From Albugo candida (lineage: Eukaryota > Oomycota > Peronosporomycetes > Albuginales): 64,000 nt of DNA. The position numbers and the translations under genes were made by a program. Of the stretch, positions 44,691 through 58,785 are shown one piece after another. The notes beneath the pieces were generated by a model. That model searched no databases. It was not told the origin of the DNA and saw only the letters and a list, made by a program, of their open reading frames with translations. Numbering within the stretch: position 1 is the first letter of the stretch; every line of letters begins with the position of its first letter. The DNA lies in NCBI GenBank assembly GCA_040437565.1, contig JBDOQK010000034.1, forward strand, positions 186,001 to 250,000. Direction: 5' to 3'.

Positions 44691-47600
44691 ATGGTTCGAC
44701 GATCACAAGAATGTGATGCGGAAGCGCACGTCGCCGGAAAGAAGGATCGGCAAAACACCGTTACGAGCACTGACGTTATTTGGTCAGAATTTAAGACCTA
44801 TTGTAATCAACTAAGACATGCCAAAAACCTGAAAGACCGCAACAAAGCATTCAATCAACTACAAGTTTTTATGAGCTCCGAGAATCACCGGTACTATGTA
44901 CAAAAATGGCGTGGGTGGAGCCTTCTTATTTCGAGTGTTCTCTTCACTGTGAAAGAAGATGCCAAAGATGTATTTAAAGATCTCGACAATTCTTTGATGA
45001 AAAATGTGGGAAGCATTGCAATCGGAAAGCGCAAAGCCGGGAAGATTGCAAAAATCTCAAAGAAGAATGCTTTTAGTATTCCAAAAATGACTTACTGGAA
45101 CTATCTTTGCACGTTGTTGGGCGATGCCAACGTCGCTGAGGGACCGATCTTGCATCTGGATGCAAATGGGCGCGACGTAATAAAAGAGTTGTTTGTGTTT
45201 TCAGGCTCCATACTTGAATGTGGCGTTCGACTTATGACGACTACTCTGCAGAATGAGGATATAGTTGAATGCAATACAATTCAGCAAAAAAAGAAGGTTG
45301 TGACTGTTCTAACAGCAACTTGCTGGCAGATTCTAAAGAGTGTTTCTGATCATCGCGTTTACTGTAATGTCTTGGCACCATCTCAAGTCGATTCAGTTTT
45401 CAAGATCGCATTCAAAACACTAGAATTTACGGATAAAAATATGTTTACGTCGCGGGAGCCTCATGGTCGCCCTCCGTGCTCTATCCAGTCAAGTTTCTTT
45501 TTGTCAGCATCCCAGCAAACAAACGTGGCACTGATAATGAAGAAATTATATAAAGGACGTTGTTTTGGGATCGGCGGCCAAGATGCAGTATCACACGTGC
45601 GATTTTTCGAGACTTGGTTTGCATCACTCCAATACAACAATATTGGGAGGTACATATATCCACTTTATAAAGTGTATGAAGCGCTGACTTGTATGACAGT
45701 GTAGAAATACTTGCAGTGACAATGCTACAAGCAGTAACGAAGCTTTTGGAAAGACATTGGGATTATGGTCTGGCAATGATGATGATTAGTAGCCCGGGGA
45801 TGAATATAATCCATTTTATACAGCGGGCCTGGAAGGATACTTCATTTCGATTACGTGGAGCTTACTTGGACTATCTTTTACTATTTTGCGAGACTCTGAA
45901 ACAATACCGAAATGGTTTATTGCCATTTTTGGCGGAGATTGGGTCAAATGAAATCGATGATTCTAGTTTATTCCGAGAAATGAATACATTGCTAAGTATT
46001 TTTTTGCACCCGAAGCAATTAAATCAATATTTGCAAGGAGTTGACGTGATTTCACGAGCACTCAATCTCGTTTGCGGAGAACAAGAAACATCAAGTATCT
46101 CAAGAACTGAAAATATCACCTCTGGTGAGCTTTGTATCAACTCCCTGGCCTTACAAGTCGAAAAGCAATCGTGTAAATTCTACCAGTGTACCGCAGAGCT
46201 TTGCTTTCAGCACGATGGACTTCTGCAAAGAGTACAAAGCACTTTTGAAATGAACGGTCCTCATGCTAAATTGGATCAAAGTGCAGCAGCAACTGGCTCC
46301 GACAACAGCTTGCCGGCAGCAGCAATAGGAAATTATCCCTTAACATCTGCACGGGATCTATTGCGTACGAAATTACAGACTTTATTCGATGTAAAGATAT
46401 TCATTCCACATGCGGAACTCAGTGGTGAACACGTGACGGACAATGTGCTCCCCCGTCATCCGAGACTCAAGTCTGCAGGATCGTACATTTTTCTTCTCAG
46501 TTCAATTGTTTGTCGGTATGGTGACGCCTCTGACTGCTATTTGGATGGAAACATATTTTTTGAAGTATTATTACAATGCCTCGATTCGAAGACCATCGAT
46601 GTACTCCAGTTTCTTGCGTTGCTGACACTTTTGAAAGCGCTTGGATATTTGAAGTATCGATCGAAAATCGATGAGGGTATGCGACTACGACTTTGGGAAA
46701 CTCTTTTACGATCTGATCTTCCATATGCCGCTACAACCGACTCCTCTATGATCAAAAATAGCGCGGGAAGCATTGTAATGCAGCTAACGTACGCCTGTTT
46801 TACTCTATTATCCCCGGAATTTATCACTCGCGAACAGAATCGTTTATGGAAGCTTCCTCTCTTCGCTTTACATACAAAACCCGCCATGAACAGCAACAAA
46901 AACCGGAGAGTACAAGTGAAAGGGGTCGGTGGAAGTGCTCGTAAAGAATCACGCTTACAGCTCTCTGTGTCGCCACTCGTTTTCATTTCTCAGTTCATTG
47001 TACAATTTGAATTGTATGAAGTCGAAAAAGAAACAGAATGTGGTCAGGCGCCTTTCACATTCCGAAATATAGGAATTTGTCCACAAACAACACGAGAAAA
47101 ATTGCTAGCAACGATACTGTTCCTCTTGGATTTCAAATCAATGTACGGATTGGATTTTGACCGTCAAGACACAACTTCTAGTGATGTGTTCATTATCCAA
47201 AGTGCAGTATCTCTGATTGTTTTGCTTGGTCGGGCTTTCAGCCGACAGATCATACATACGAGCCCGTTGATGAAGAATTTTATGATTCCGACTTTTTTGT
47301 CCACAATGAGTCAAAGTTTTTCCGACAAAAGAAAGAAAAAGACGCGCTGTTCAAACAGCGTCGAATGGACAAGCTTTGGGATTTTCGTGACATCCGAGGA
47401 AGAAGAAGTTTCTAGAATGATACATCAAGCGACCTGGCCACTATCATTTCAGGAAGCCCATGCACAAGACGCTCCTCTTTCAGTGATCATATACAGAGAG
47501 CAGATGCGTTCTTTTGATACAAATGGAATAGAGGGTGATCAGCTTACCGCATACCCCGAATCCAATCGAGACACCTTTGCACCGATTCATCCACCCCCTT

Positions 47601-50600
47601 GGCTTCTTGACAACCAGCACATTCCAAATTGTATAGATGTAGAAGCGCGAAATAAGGATTCCAAGTCTACTAAATTCACAAATTTTGTGTCAGATTCTGA
47701 CATACAGACACTCTTTACAGACGTGGTGGCGTGGATAGGCAATCGAATCGATGTCGTCAAAAGTACACTGGATTGCTTACAGCCAGAAGATCCAGCTTCT
47801 CTCGCACAGATTAATACAACATTGGACATGGCTTACGTTGTCTTTGTCCTGACAAACGTTGATTCGGTGCCAGCTGTTTCAATGAAGGAGCAGTTGAGAC
47901 AGTTGCAGCAAAAAATCGTGGCGAGCATCATACAGAACATACAACCTGATATCTTACTTGAGCTATTGACGCTAAATAATACGGCAGCTTTGACGGTCCA
48001 ACTTTTGTTCAGGCGTTTGGAAACCTTTTTTTTGATCACGAAAGGGCCAAATGCTTTGAATACTCAAGCCAATGTTGCTCAATCTTCTATACGGCTATTG
48101 GCAACTCAACTGGCAATGCAAGTTGGAGCTCTGTTAGAGTCTCTTGTGACTTCCAAGAAAAAGATTACGAAATCTCCGACAGAATTCTGTGGGGTTAGTA
48201 AACCCCAAATATCGTTTGGCTGGCCGTCACAAGAATCTCCTTCGGTGAACAGACGGAAGAGTCCGGTGTCAAAATCGTTTTCAGATACGCATACTTCACT
48301 AATTAACGATGTTCCTGGCGAATGTTACCTCGCATCCGAAAAAGAGGCTGACTTTTTAGATGAAAGGTACATTTGTGCTTCTCTAAGCAGAGAATTATAA
48401 ATTCTATACAACTTGCTCATCCATATCTCTGATTTAGCGCGGAAACTCGTGGAGGGGTAAAACAAAGTTTTATTCGACACGATATCCATGTAAACGTCCG
48501 GATGTGGGCTCTCCGACTCCTGACGAATCTGGATATATCCTCTGCTATCAACATCATCCAAGATGTGGCTCAAGAGCTCCAATTGACACCTGAGGCTTTG
48601 ATTGCACTAGCATCGTTTTTGTATCGTTCTCATCCAACTGAACAAAATCCCGAGTCACATTTTTTGGAGTGTTCGGAATCAGTCAAACGTCTTGCTCTCT
48701 TCCTACGACTTTTAGATTGTGCAATGGAAGATATTGAAAAAGAAGCAGCCTCGACACGCCTGGATGTGAAGGAATTTTTCGCCAAGGATGTGACAATTGA
48801 GAAAAAAGCAGGCGATCGGGTTTTTGCTTTCTACTATCAAGCGTTCGTTGCTTTGAAAGCATGTCTTTCTACTTTTGAAAAACAGAAGAAAAGCTTGCTT
48901 CATCTCACAACTCAAAGTATTCTGCCGGTGGATCTGACAAATATGATCACAAAAATGCTAGAGTGTACAGCTCAGGTAGGCTCCGAAACAAGATATTGGA
49001 CTTTAGAGGTCATTCAACTGCAGGTTTTTGAGATTTCTTTCCGTCTGGATCCCGAATATGCGGCCGAATTTCCAGACCATTGTATGCAACATCTACTACA
49101 TTCCGTTCCTTTTGTTCGCATTATTGCTGCTCGATGCCTTCAGTCAGTATTCTACATGTATCCCAGCGGTGGGGCTCAGATTTTCTCAACGCTTTTGCAA
49201 GTTCTGGACGAAGAGTATTTTAGCAGTAAGCAATCCGCCCAAACTACAGATGAATCAAAGCACGATCTTCCATGGAACAGTCGTGTCATGTGGCATCTAT
49301 TGTATGTATGTGGGTCATCCGATATCAACGTGTTGCCGAGTGCCCTGGCCGTTTTCCTGTGGTCATTGCGTCATTTGTCCCACCGTTTTGAGCCCGGTAA
49401 CATATATTCCGCCGCACATGAGTGGTTGCGGTCTATTGGCAATTTTTATGGCTATCCAAGCGCACAAGACATGATGAATTCTCATATGCTTCAGGTATGG
49501 ATGCAGTGGTGCCTCAAGCTGGGTGTAGATGGTTCAACCGAAAGACCTTTTTCAATTCTTGAGGCACTAGAAGCATTCCCTGTATACATCCTGAGTCCTT
49601 TAAGTGTACGAACAAGCTCAGAACATGCGTCAATCCCATGTATTGCACCAAGATTTTTCTTACGACACATTAGTGTCATACTTCCAGTAGCAATACTTGT
49701 GCAAGCGCGAGTCGCACACACCCAGGGCACGAGAATTCACTTCAAAAGTATTCAAGAGGTATATTCTTATCTCGTGGACGACGATCATAACGCTATGAAG
49801 AATATTGGGATCCATTGTATCAGCGATTCGATAGCACTGGCCGCAGTGCTTTCAACGTTTGGTGATCGCCTTGACAACGCAGGACAACGAAAGCATGTGG
49901 CTGATTTGGCTGCAGTAATTATCAACGCAATAAAGGATGAAAACACGCTTAACGATGAATTTTCTTCCGACCAACTGACATGCATTGTTGCAAAGATCAC
50001 GCAGCTGGCTATGTCTGTCTATCTTCCCGAGTCTTGGATATCGAGCGGAGAAGAATCCACGTATTCAACGGTGCTAATCGCTATGGTAAGTGGACATGAT
50101 GACCGGAAATTCTGGAAAGCAGCCTTACTGAAACTTGAAGAAGAGTTCCTTCGTGTTCCCACTCAAATGATCGAAAAACCGCTGGATCGCGTCAATCTAC
50201 CCCAAATATACGCATGTGTATGGTTATTGCTGCTGACAACCAGCTGCGATTCTCATTCGACACGAGCAGAACCAACTGTGGACTGCCTGGAATGTCTGAT
50301 TGACCAAACAAAAAGCTTCTGGACCGAGCAAGAAGCACTATCTCGATTTATCATGCACATTCTTTTCACTACCACCCACCATCTCTTGTCCACTTTGTCG
50401 ACGACTACAAAGCACTTTGTCAAATCTAGTCACGAATATACCAAAGCTCTAGACCGTGCACCGGTGGAAGCTACCAGTATCATCGACTCTGCGGAGCAAT
50501 TGACACGGATTCTTTGTACGCTGAGTGAGATATTGGCACAGGAACCAGCTTCAACGCATGCCTTAGGTAGAAGGCTTACTTGGATGACAGAGCACGTTTG

Positions 50601-53600
50601 CAGGATGATGCAAGTTGCCAACGATTCGAAGTATTTAGACAAAATTAAGGCAAATTTGGAGGCTTTAACACTCCTTCTAGTTCAGGTGGCGGAGATTTCA
50701 GATAAGACTTGGCTCAATTCAGATTCAATTCGAAGCGGTTTATCTCCACGCTTGGACGCGCTGAAAGTTTTGTTTGAGAAAGCGAAGGTTAAAAATGATC
50801 AACGACATGGAATGAGATGGGGTGAACCACCTACAAATCATTTATATCAATCGCGCCCAGGACTCTTTGCTACTCAAAATGAGGATGATGAGCTACTACG
50901 AAACATCCAAGATGCTAAAACGCTTCTTCATAGCAATCTTGGCAGGTCTTCAGAGAACATAGATGACATCACAAGTATAACGTCTCGACTACTTCGATCA
51001 TTGCTGCACGAGTACACCAGTCACGCTGATCAGGACGATATAATATCGACTCATTTGCGCTGCATACAAGCTCAAACACTTGGGGAACTTGGTGCACTTG
51101 ATCCGTACGTGTTCTCGTTGACTCCAGATTATGGGCAGGAAGAAAGGGTGCAATCCTGGAAAGGAATGGTCAGGCAAACCGCGTACAATGGGTCCGCTAA
51201 CCATGGTTCAAATATGCCACTCTCCATGCATGAGGTCATGATCTCGGAACTGGTAAGAATCCTTTTCCACCCACACTCATCCAGCCAATGGATCAGTCCA
51301 TTCCACACTGCGCGAGTACTACGAAAAGTCTTGAGTACGTTGTGTCGGCTGGTATCTTCAGATTGTGCCAACCAAGCATTTATGAATTGGAATTGCAAGG
51401 AGCCAGGTCTGAAGTGCTTTGTCGAACAATTAGCGTCAGTCACTTTGATCAATTGGGACCAAGAATGTCTTTTTTTTGAACATAGAACAGGACCCGTCCA
51501 TTTCATTTGGTCACTCCCCGGTAAATCAGGGTTTGACTCATGGATCACCCATACCACAACGTCTATCTTGAAAGTGAGCGCATCTTTGGATGAGAAACTT
51601 AGCTCTTTGGCCTGTGATGTCTCCATTATCGCGCTTCAACCTGGCCTTGCATGTCAATTGTTTCCGCACATCCTTTACATTATCTTTCAAAAATACAGCA
51701 AGGACAATCAAATCTTCAAGGATATCGTGGACGGACTTGAAAGTATTTGTTCGTCTCATAGAATACAGGACATTGAGTCATACCCTAGTGCTGACCGATA
51801 TGCGGTACAGTTCTTGATGCACAGTTTAAATTTTGTTCGCGAGAGAGAGAAGAGAGAATTCATGGAGATGGTGAATGTGCGGCCTGGGCGACCTAGCTAT
51901 ATATTGCGCGGTATATTGGCTCCTATTGACTTGCTCACGGTTGCAGAGGCTACGATTCACGTGAAAATGCCATGTTCCGCCATGCAATATGTGGAAATGT
52001 GGATGGAAAGAACGTACGGAGAACTCGTTAATTTGGGTCGCGTCACGCCTGAAACCCCGGGGAAGAAGAATCTCGATAGAGCTCGCAACATCTTACTGGA
52101 AGCGTACCAGTTTGATGCAACGAATGCAGACGCCATGGATGGATTCAATGAAAAACTCTCCACATCTCAGCGAATATTGTCGCACACTCACGGAAAAGAT
52201 TACGCAAAAGCACTTCCACTGCTTGATGCAATTGTTCAATGCTCTCATTTTTCAGGGTCTGGTCAGCTTAACAATAACATTGAGAGCTTGTTATATTGTC
52301 TTCGAAGGCTGGGGTATGAGCATTTGCTTGGTGCATGTGTGAACCTTACCTCGCGCTCAACAGCTGATAGATCGGAAAACGGCATTAAGCTGCAAGTACA
52401 AGAATATGAGTATGAGAAGCGCTGGCACCAATTGGAATGGGATAAAAAAAGTGATCTGGCTGCGCTCATGTCTTGGCATGATCAAGAGGACGACAAGGAG
52501 AAAGTAAGATATCGACATCATTGCACGTTATTTCATGCTCTTAGAGCCCTGGTGAAGAACGATACAGAACAAACACTTGGAATAATTCAAGAAAGCCAAC
52601 TCGCGATCCTCAAATTGGTTCAATTCGCGGTATGTGGGCAAGAGCAAGTGGCAGATTCTCATAAGGCTCTATTGCATCTGCAGCATCTCAAAGAAGTATA
52701 CGATGCCACCAAACTTCTTTGCCGAACCGACAAAGAGAAGTCCAGCGCACATTCTTGGGAAATTTTGCTTCATCAGTGGTTCAAAAGACATGATCGAATC
52801 CGAGGAGATTTTGATTCACTGGAAAGCATTCTCAGGCTGGAGGAGACATTGCTGAAACTCCTTATACAGCGCGAATGGATCGCTATTGATAAGCAAGAAT
52901 CTAATGCGCGCTATCTGGAGCAGCAAACTAGTGACTGGTCTTCAAACGCGCTGGCAAAAATATATCTTTTGCTTGCTTGTTCTAGTCGAAAGAGCAAAAG
53001 GATCGCGACTGCGACCAAAGCCTTACTATTCTTGCAAGAAATGGATGAGTCTCGACGTCTTTCATTTGAGCACATGATACAGTGGCGCCTGGAGAAATCA
53101 AAGCTTTCATGGGCTCAACGAGATCATCGAAGCGCAATCCAAACAGCTCAAGTCGTGCTCCATCAAATCGATGCTTCATCTGAACCTCGTCACACCCTGC
53201 TGGTCAATGTGCTCACGACTTTAGGAAGCTGGCTCGCTTCTCAGCGGTCAATTAACTCGCACGTCATTATAAACGAGTATTTTTTACGAGCGACGAAGAT
53301 AGCAGACTGCGCACTAACTGAAAGCGGATCTTTTCGAGTCTTGGTCAAGGCATACAGAGCGCTAGGCAATTACATGGCAGATATGTATCAACAAGTCCAG
53401 ACGCGAGTATCGTCAAATGAATGGCTTGCGGGAAAACGTGTCGCGGAAGCACGACAACGAGAATTGAGAGCATGTTTGGATATGGAAGAGAGCAAACAGA
53501 AAGAAAGTCGAGCTCATATCCACACACTTACGAAAGAGATTGAATTTGATCACAAAGAACGGGCCAAAGTGGAATCTTCTGTCGATAATTTCTTGATAGG

Positions 53601-55422
53601 AGCCTTGCAGAACTATAGCAAAGCTCTTCAACACACTTACATCAAGGGAGAGCTCGCAATGATCTTCCGGCTTGTATCTTTATGGTTCAGTAATAACCAC
53701 AAAAGTGCTGTGAATGAAACGATACATCTGGTAGCGGAGTCGATCCCTTCATATAAATTTGTGCCGCTCTCTTATCAAATCATCTCGCGTATTGGCTCAG
53801 AGCCCAATGGAATTGGTACCAAATCACAAGAGTTTACATTTGAACGCGTGCTGAATGAATTGGTAATGAAGCTAGCAGAACAGCATCCACACCATGTCTT
53901 GATACATTTGATTGCTTTGCGTAACTCGGCTGACGTAGAGGGAAGAGGTGCTGCTGAGTTTCGAGTCAACGCTGGCGATGCCAAAGCGCAAGTCGCAGAA
54001 GAATACATGAATAAATTATACGCAACCAAGCAAGGAGATTTACTGAGGGGCCTGCATCTCGTTTCTCAGGCGTATGGGACCCTGGCACTATTTGATACCC
54101 GTGAGGAACAAAAGAAAAGCAGAAAAATTTCTCTCTCAAAAGTCAAGTCACAAGTACCAACGCAGTCTAGACCTCACGGAAAACTGGTTTTATTTGACCA
54201 TTGTACCCGCTACTTCCTGCAGAAAAATCAAAATGTTCACAATATGCCGGCTGTTCTAACGGACAGTATTGAGCCTCGCGCTGATATGGATTACTCGGAT
54301 ATCGCTCGAATTCGGAGTTTTGATCCAAATTTCACGGTCACTGAAACTGGCATTCATCGACCGAAGATTATTTACTGCTTTGGCAGTGATGGTCGGCGAT
54401 ACAAACAACTCGTAAAAGGAATGGATGACACAAGGCAGGATCTGGTCATTGAGCAGATGTTTGTGACGATGAATACATTTCTCCAGGAAGATCCCGCAAC
54501 AAGGAAGCGAAAGCTACGTATTCGCACTTACAAAGTCGTTCCGCTCTCACCCATTTCAGGAGTACTAGAGTGGGTGGACTCAACTCTGCCGTGGGGTTCC
54601 TACCTCGTTGGCCGAACGGGAAAAAAAAATTCCGCTCACGAACGATATCATCCTCATGAATGGAAACATATGGAATGTCGCAATCATTTGCAAAATTCTG
54701 TTGATAAATTGGCTGCCTACCAGGAAATCGAAGCTAATTTCACACCTGTTTTCCACCATTTTTTTCTCGAAACTTACCCCGATCCAGCAATCTGGTACCA
54801 ATGCAGATTAGCTTACACAAAATCCGTTGCTGTCAACTCCATCGTTGGATACGTAGTGGGCATTGGAGACCGCCATTCTCAGAATATTTTAATTCATAAA
54901 GACAGCGCAGAGCTTGTCCATATTGATTTTGGTGTTGTATTCGATCAAGGGTTAGCATTGCTTACCCCAGAGACAATACCGTTTCGTCTCACAAGAGATA
55001 TAGTGGACGGTATGGGAGCCACAGGTTGTGACGGGGTATTCACCCATTGTGCTCAAGAAACCATGAGATTATTGCGAAACAAAAGCTCTTCAGTGATCAC
55101 AATTCTCGAAGTGTTTGTTTATGACCCGCTATATCGATGGACAATATCTCCTTTGAAAGCATTACAATTACAGTGCAACCGCCCGATGATTTCCGAAAGA
55201 CCAAAATCTTCTTCCGTACACCACACGAAGCAGGACGCCAAAAGAAATCACAACGATGCTGCTGCTAGAGCGCTTATACGCGTCAAACAAAAGCTCGAGG
55301 GATATGAGGATCCTAACGGTAATGCACTTAGCGTAGAAGGTCAAGTCAAGTATCTTGTTCAGCAGGCGCAGGATCCACAAAATTTGTCATGTCTTTTTCC
55401 CGGGTGGGCGCCATGGATGTAG
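44691..55422 (+). CDS. ATM: ATM-type checkpoint kinase (PI3K-related kinase), near full length
   Basis: ATM senses DNA double-strand breaks and phosphorylates S/TQ sites. About 3550 residues are encoded in three blocks: 44691 to about 45690, about 45680-48366, and 48438-55422. The intron at 48367-48437 (GTACAT...TTTAG, 71 bases) is clear, giving an AGC codon across the junction. The change of frame at 45680-45704 has no fitting intron. The first 2500 residues are helical repeats, then the FAT region. The kinase has QLVKGMDDTRQD, GIGDRHSQNILI (Asp/His/Asn catalytic loop, about 54868), HIDFGVVFDQG (metal-binding Asp-Phe-Gly) and TPETIPFRLTRDIVDGMG, which is diagnostic of ATM rather than ATR, TOR or SMG1. 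FATC ends LFPGWAPWM. ATG 44691 lies 141 bases after the phosphodiesterase stop on the same strand; an earlier exon cannot be excluded. Confidence 0.93.
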
Positions 55423-55506
55423 TGCATTCATAGCCATTTGATTCGCTATTAAGTGATTACGATGGCTCTGATTGATTAAATTGCTGCAGCCATCAAAGAA
55501 CACAAA

Positions 55507-55707
55507 ATGCCAACCATTATCGATGTTGCGCACAAGACCGCGGCTGCAGGACTTATTGGGCTTACAATCTATGGTCTCGTGGACGTATCGCGAGGTTTCA
55601 GCATCCTCGTCAAACGTAACATAGATCGCAAGCACGCTGCAAAATCATCAGAAATGGAAAAGAACGCACACTCTCCATCGACAGCTGGTCCAGGTCCGGA
55701 ACCATAG
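55507..55707 (+). CDS. Small single-span membrane protein, COX14-like
   Basis: 66 residues from ATG 55507, 84 bases after the ATM stop on the same strand. The N-terminal pattern MPTIIDVAHKTAAAGLIGLT followed by IYG resembles COX14, a tiny inner-mitochondrial-membrane factor for cytochrome c oxidase assembly, which also begins MPT and has A-x-KT ahead of a membrane span ending in (V/I)YG. One helix (about residues 12-30) is followed by a basic segment (KRNIDRKHAAK) and a short polar tail. Small size makes chance similarity a real risk, but the start context, span and composition all look like a real gene. Confidence 0.55.
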   Translation: MPTIIDVAHKTAAAGLIGLTIYGLVDVSRGFSILVKRNIDRKHAAKSSEMEKNAHSPSTAGPGPEP

Positions 55708-58560
55708 GAGCTTGCACTTACAAAGCGATGCATTCCAATCAGTGTGACTTTGTCGCTATAGTAAAGCTGTAACCATTCAATATAATTTTTATTACAACCC
55801 TTCTCTCGAGACTAGTTGCAGACAGGACAATATTGATCAATACTCCAATCCCGACGCTGATAGTGGCATCGAATCCGTTGTAACAATTTTGGAAACTTAA
55901 GATCGAGTTTGGCAAGTCTTGCTGGAATCTTGGCTTATTTCCTAGATCAAATTATCAGTGTGTACATTCGATATTGAAGAGTTCTGATCTCGCTCAGAGA
56001 TACTGTCATTGCCAGACCTTCGTTCTGATACGTATATGTCACAGCTCTTTGTACTCCGAATGAAAGACGCGGAGCTCTGACAATAAGCAGGTTATCATAC
56101 TGCCTGATTAATTGCATTGGATAACATCAACACTTCAGCATTATGATTTTTTGGCTATCGAATTCGCACAGCCCATCATACTCGGTTGTATAATCTCTGC
56201 ATTTGATAGATGATCGACCATCCTCAATATGGATGTTCAATGAATCATTTTCTGATTCACCAACTTATAAGTTGAACGGCAATAAGCGATAGCTATTTTG
56301 TGAAGCTCTTTGTGAAGTCAAGGCCGAATAGATGCTAGGACTATCGATTAACGGATATGTTTGAGATTTTGTCGATTCTCAAATTTGGATTTATTTGATT
56401 GCCAAGCAATGAGTAAAGAAATCTTGGAACGCCGTAAGCCGCTAAAATGACCAACGATTAATGATAAAGACTTGGAGTTATTGTGCCAATAAAAACGTAG
56501 CGGTAGGAGTAGACATAGAAATGATCAAAATATCAAGTTGTCGTATTGTTCTTCAATTTTAGCGCGTCCTTCGCTTACTGACGTTAATTTAGAAGAGGTA
56601 ATGATGGCGTATCGAATAGCAGCATTACTCTTCTAATTATTTCGCACCTCCTGACCAGCTACTGTAAGAATCTATTGCTCTTTAGACTTGCAGCGTTCGC
56701 AATCTATGAAGCATAGTTTCAAGATAAAGAATAAATAGCTTCGAAGCAACACGCACTAACTCTAGCCGAATCCGACTCCTGTTTCTGTGCAAAGAAAACA
56801 GTAACCGCTGTCAGTCTCAGGGATACTTGCAATCGAACACCTAGACCAGTAACATGAGTCTCTAGGACAATCAGGATACACACTGAAAAAAACTTCACGT
56901 CAGGAGCATCCCACAATATTGATTCGGTAAAAAGGGGACATTTACAGCTCGAATCGCGCAGTCATAGTTGTTATGCAGCCCCACTTGATGTATGTTTGAC
57001 GGTCTACAGGGACTATATCTTGCGTAAACCTTCCAAGGCAAAGCAGCTTCTTTTTTATTTTACTTTATTTTATTGTAGATTTCCCAAAGGGACATTTGTG
57101 GCAAAATTGTGATTGGCTTGATAGCGGCAACATGCGCAATGAAAAAGAAACAGACTAGTATAGCTCATAAGAAAGCTGAGTGATGTATACCCGTAATGCA
57201 GAATCGATCCCACGAGCAACCTCTCACATTTTTACAACGGTGGCGCTCATAGCAGATCTCTTCCTAGATATGCTCACTAGTATATTGAATGCACAGGTTC
57301 TCATCTCATTTGTCGTGGCAGTTCAAACACTTCACTTTCCGTTGGAACGAACGTGCTTCACAAATCGCCGATTGCGCACAGCAAACGTGAAGAATTTATA
57401 AGGAAGAACTTGATGAAGTATATGGAATCGATCTGACAATGTCATGGGTAAAACTTTGTCAATGCGCGGCTAGCAAATAGTATGTACGTTGGTCGTAGCA
57501 TTACGTCAGTGTTGAACGTGACCATGCAGCACTAAAAAAGTGTCGTAGGCTCGACTAATTGTTAGTGAGTGTTTTGACCGCAGGCCCCATGCCAGCTTTT
57601 TTATGATTATGTGGTCGCTTGTCGGCGGTTTATAGACAAAAGTCTGCGTATAAAATGCCATGCACTGTGCTATCAGAATCTATGGCTTTTGTCAAGGCCG
57701 CAAAACTCTTCAGAAGACGTCTACTTACAGGTCTACTTGCCGTGTAGATGGCATTCCTTGAAATGAATATGCGAGCATAGGCTTATCTACATCATACAGA
57801 AAAAATCCATCAGAATCTACTGGCGCTTCATCAAGATTTGAATGTGCCCGATTTTGTATCCTTTCATGTTCCTGGGCGTCACGAAGCATTTAAGACAAGG
57901 GAAGGCTGTCTACATACAGTATTCTGGGCACGAATATTTCAACGGAAAAGCAACAAATCAGATAAATTATAGCCTGTTTCATGACCTTATTATATAGCGT
58001 ACGAGAATCGAGAGCGCCAATGAAAGAATATTAAGGAACACCTTGCGTCATCGTATGTTACAGCGTCAAAAAGTATCCACGCTACGCCTTTGTTGTTTTT
58101 ATCGTCAGGCACAAAATGTAGACTGGCAACCAAACTGATCTGCTTGAAAGCAGCATCCGCTTTTTCATTGAAAAGCCATGAGTCTTCATCATTTATATCG
58201 GATGAATAGCGTGACATCTACTCAATCCTGCAGTCATTTCACGTTCCTCAATGAGAAGCAGGATTCAAGCCACGGAAAAACGTGAGTGGTCTGCCATGAA
58301 AAGAGTTTTAGCTTGCCATTAATACCGATTGCCGATTCTTACCTAGACATTGTCGAGCTCGCATAGAAAATGAGGCGCATGAGCACCAAGAAATAGACAA
58401 GTACAAATGCAAGTGCAACTCGGATCCTAGTCCTAGTCGGATGGCACTGTTCAGCCTAGTGTGGCGCACTTTGGGACCGTTTTTACAATTTTACAACTTT
58501 ACAGCATTTACAGCATTTACATGCTGCAGTGTCTCGTATTAAGGTGGCTGAGGCTACCGC
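55708..58560. other. Gene-poor stretch; one weak minus-strand candidate
   Basis: The minus frame 58217-57990 (75 codons from ATG, MSRYSSDINDEDSWLFNEKA, then KGVAWILFDAVTYDDARC) has protein-like composition and may be a first exon; no family is recognised. A T-rich tract lies at about 57048-57075 and a short degenerate tandem of tttacagcat-like units at about 58488-58525. Nothing else is supported. Confidence 0.35.
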
Positions 58561-58563
58561 GAT

Positions 58564-58785
58564 ACGTGATTATCAAGGAGAAGACATATTATCATCTCTC
58601 ACAGGTATTTCACGAAACGTTTTTNNNNNNNNNNNNNNNNNNNNNNNNNNNNNNNNNNNNNNNNNNNNNNNNNNNNNNNNNNNNNNNNNNNNNNNNNNNN
58701 NNNNNNNNNNNNNNNNNNNNNNNNACGTGATTATCAAGGAGAAGACATATTATCATCTCTCACAGGTATTTCACGAAACGTTTTT
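58564..58785. repeat. 61-bp direct duplication around a 100-N gap
   Basis: Bases 58564-58624 (acgtgattatcaagg...) recur at 58725-58785, with the gap at 58625-58724 between them. Same artefact pattern as elsewhere. Confidence 0.9.
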
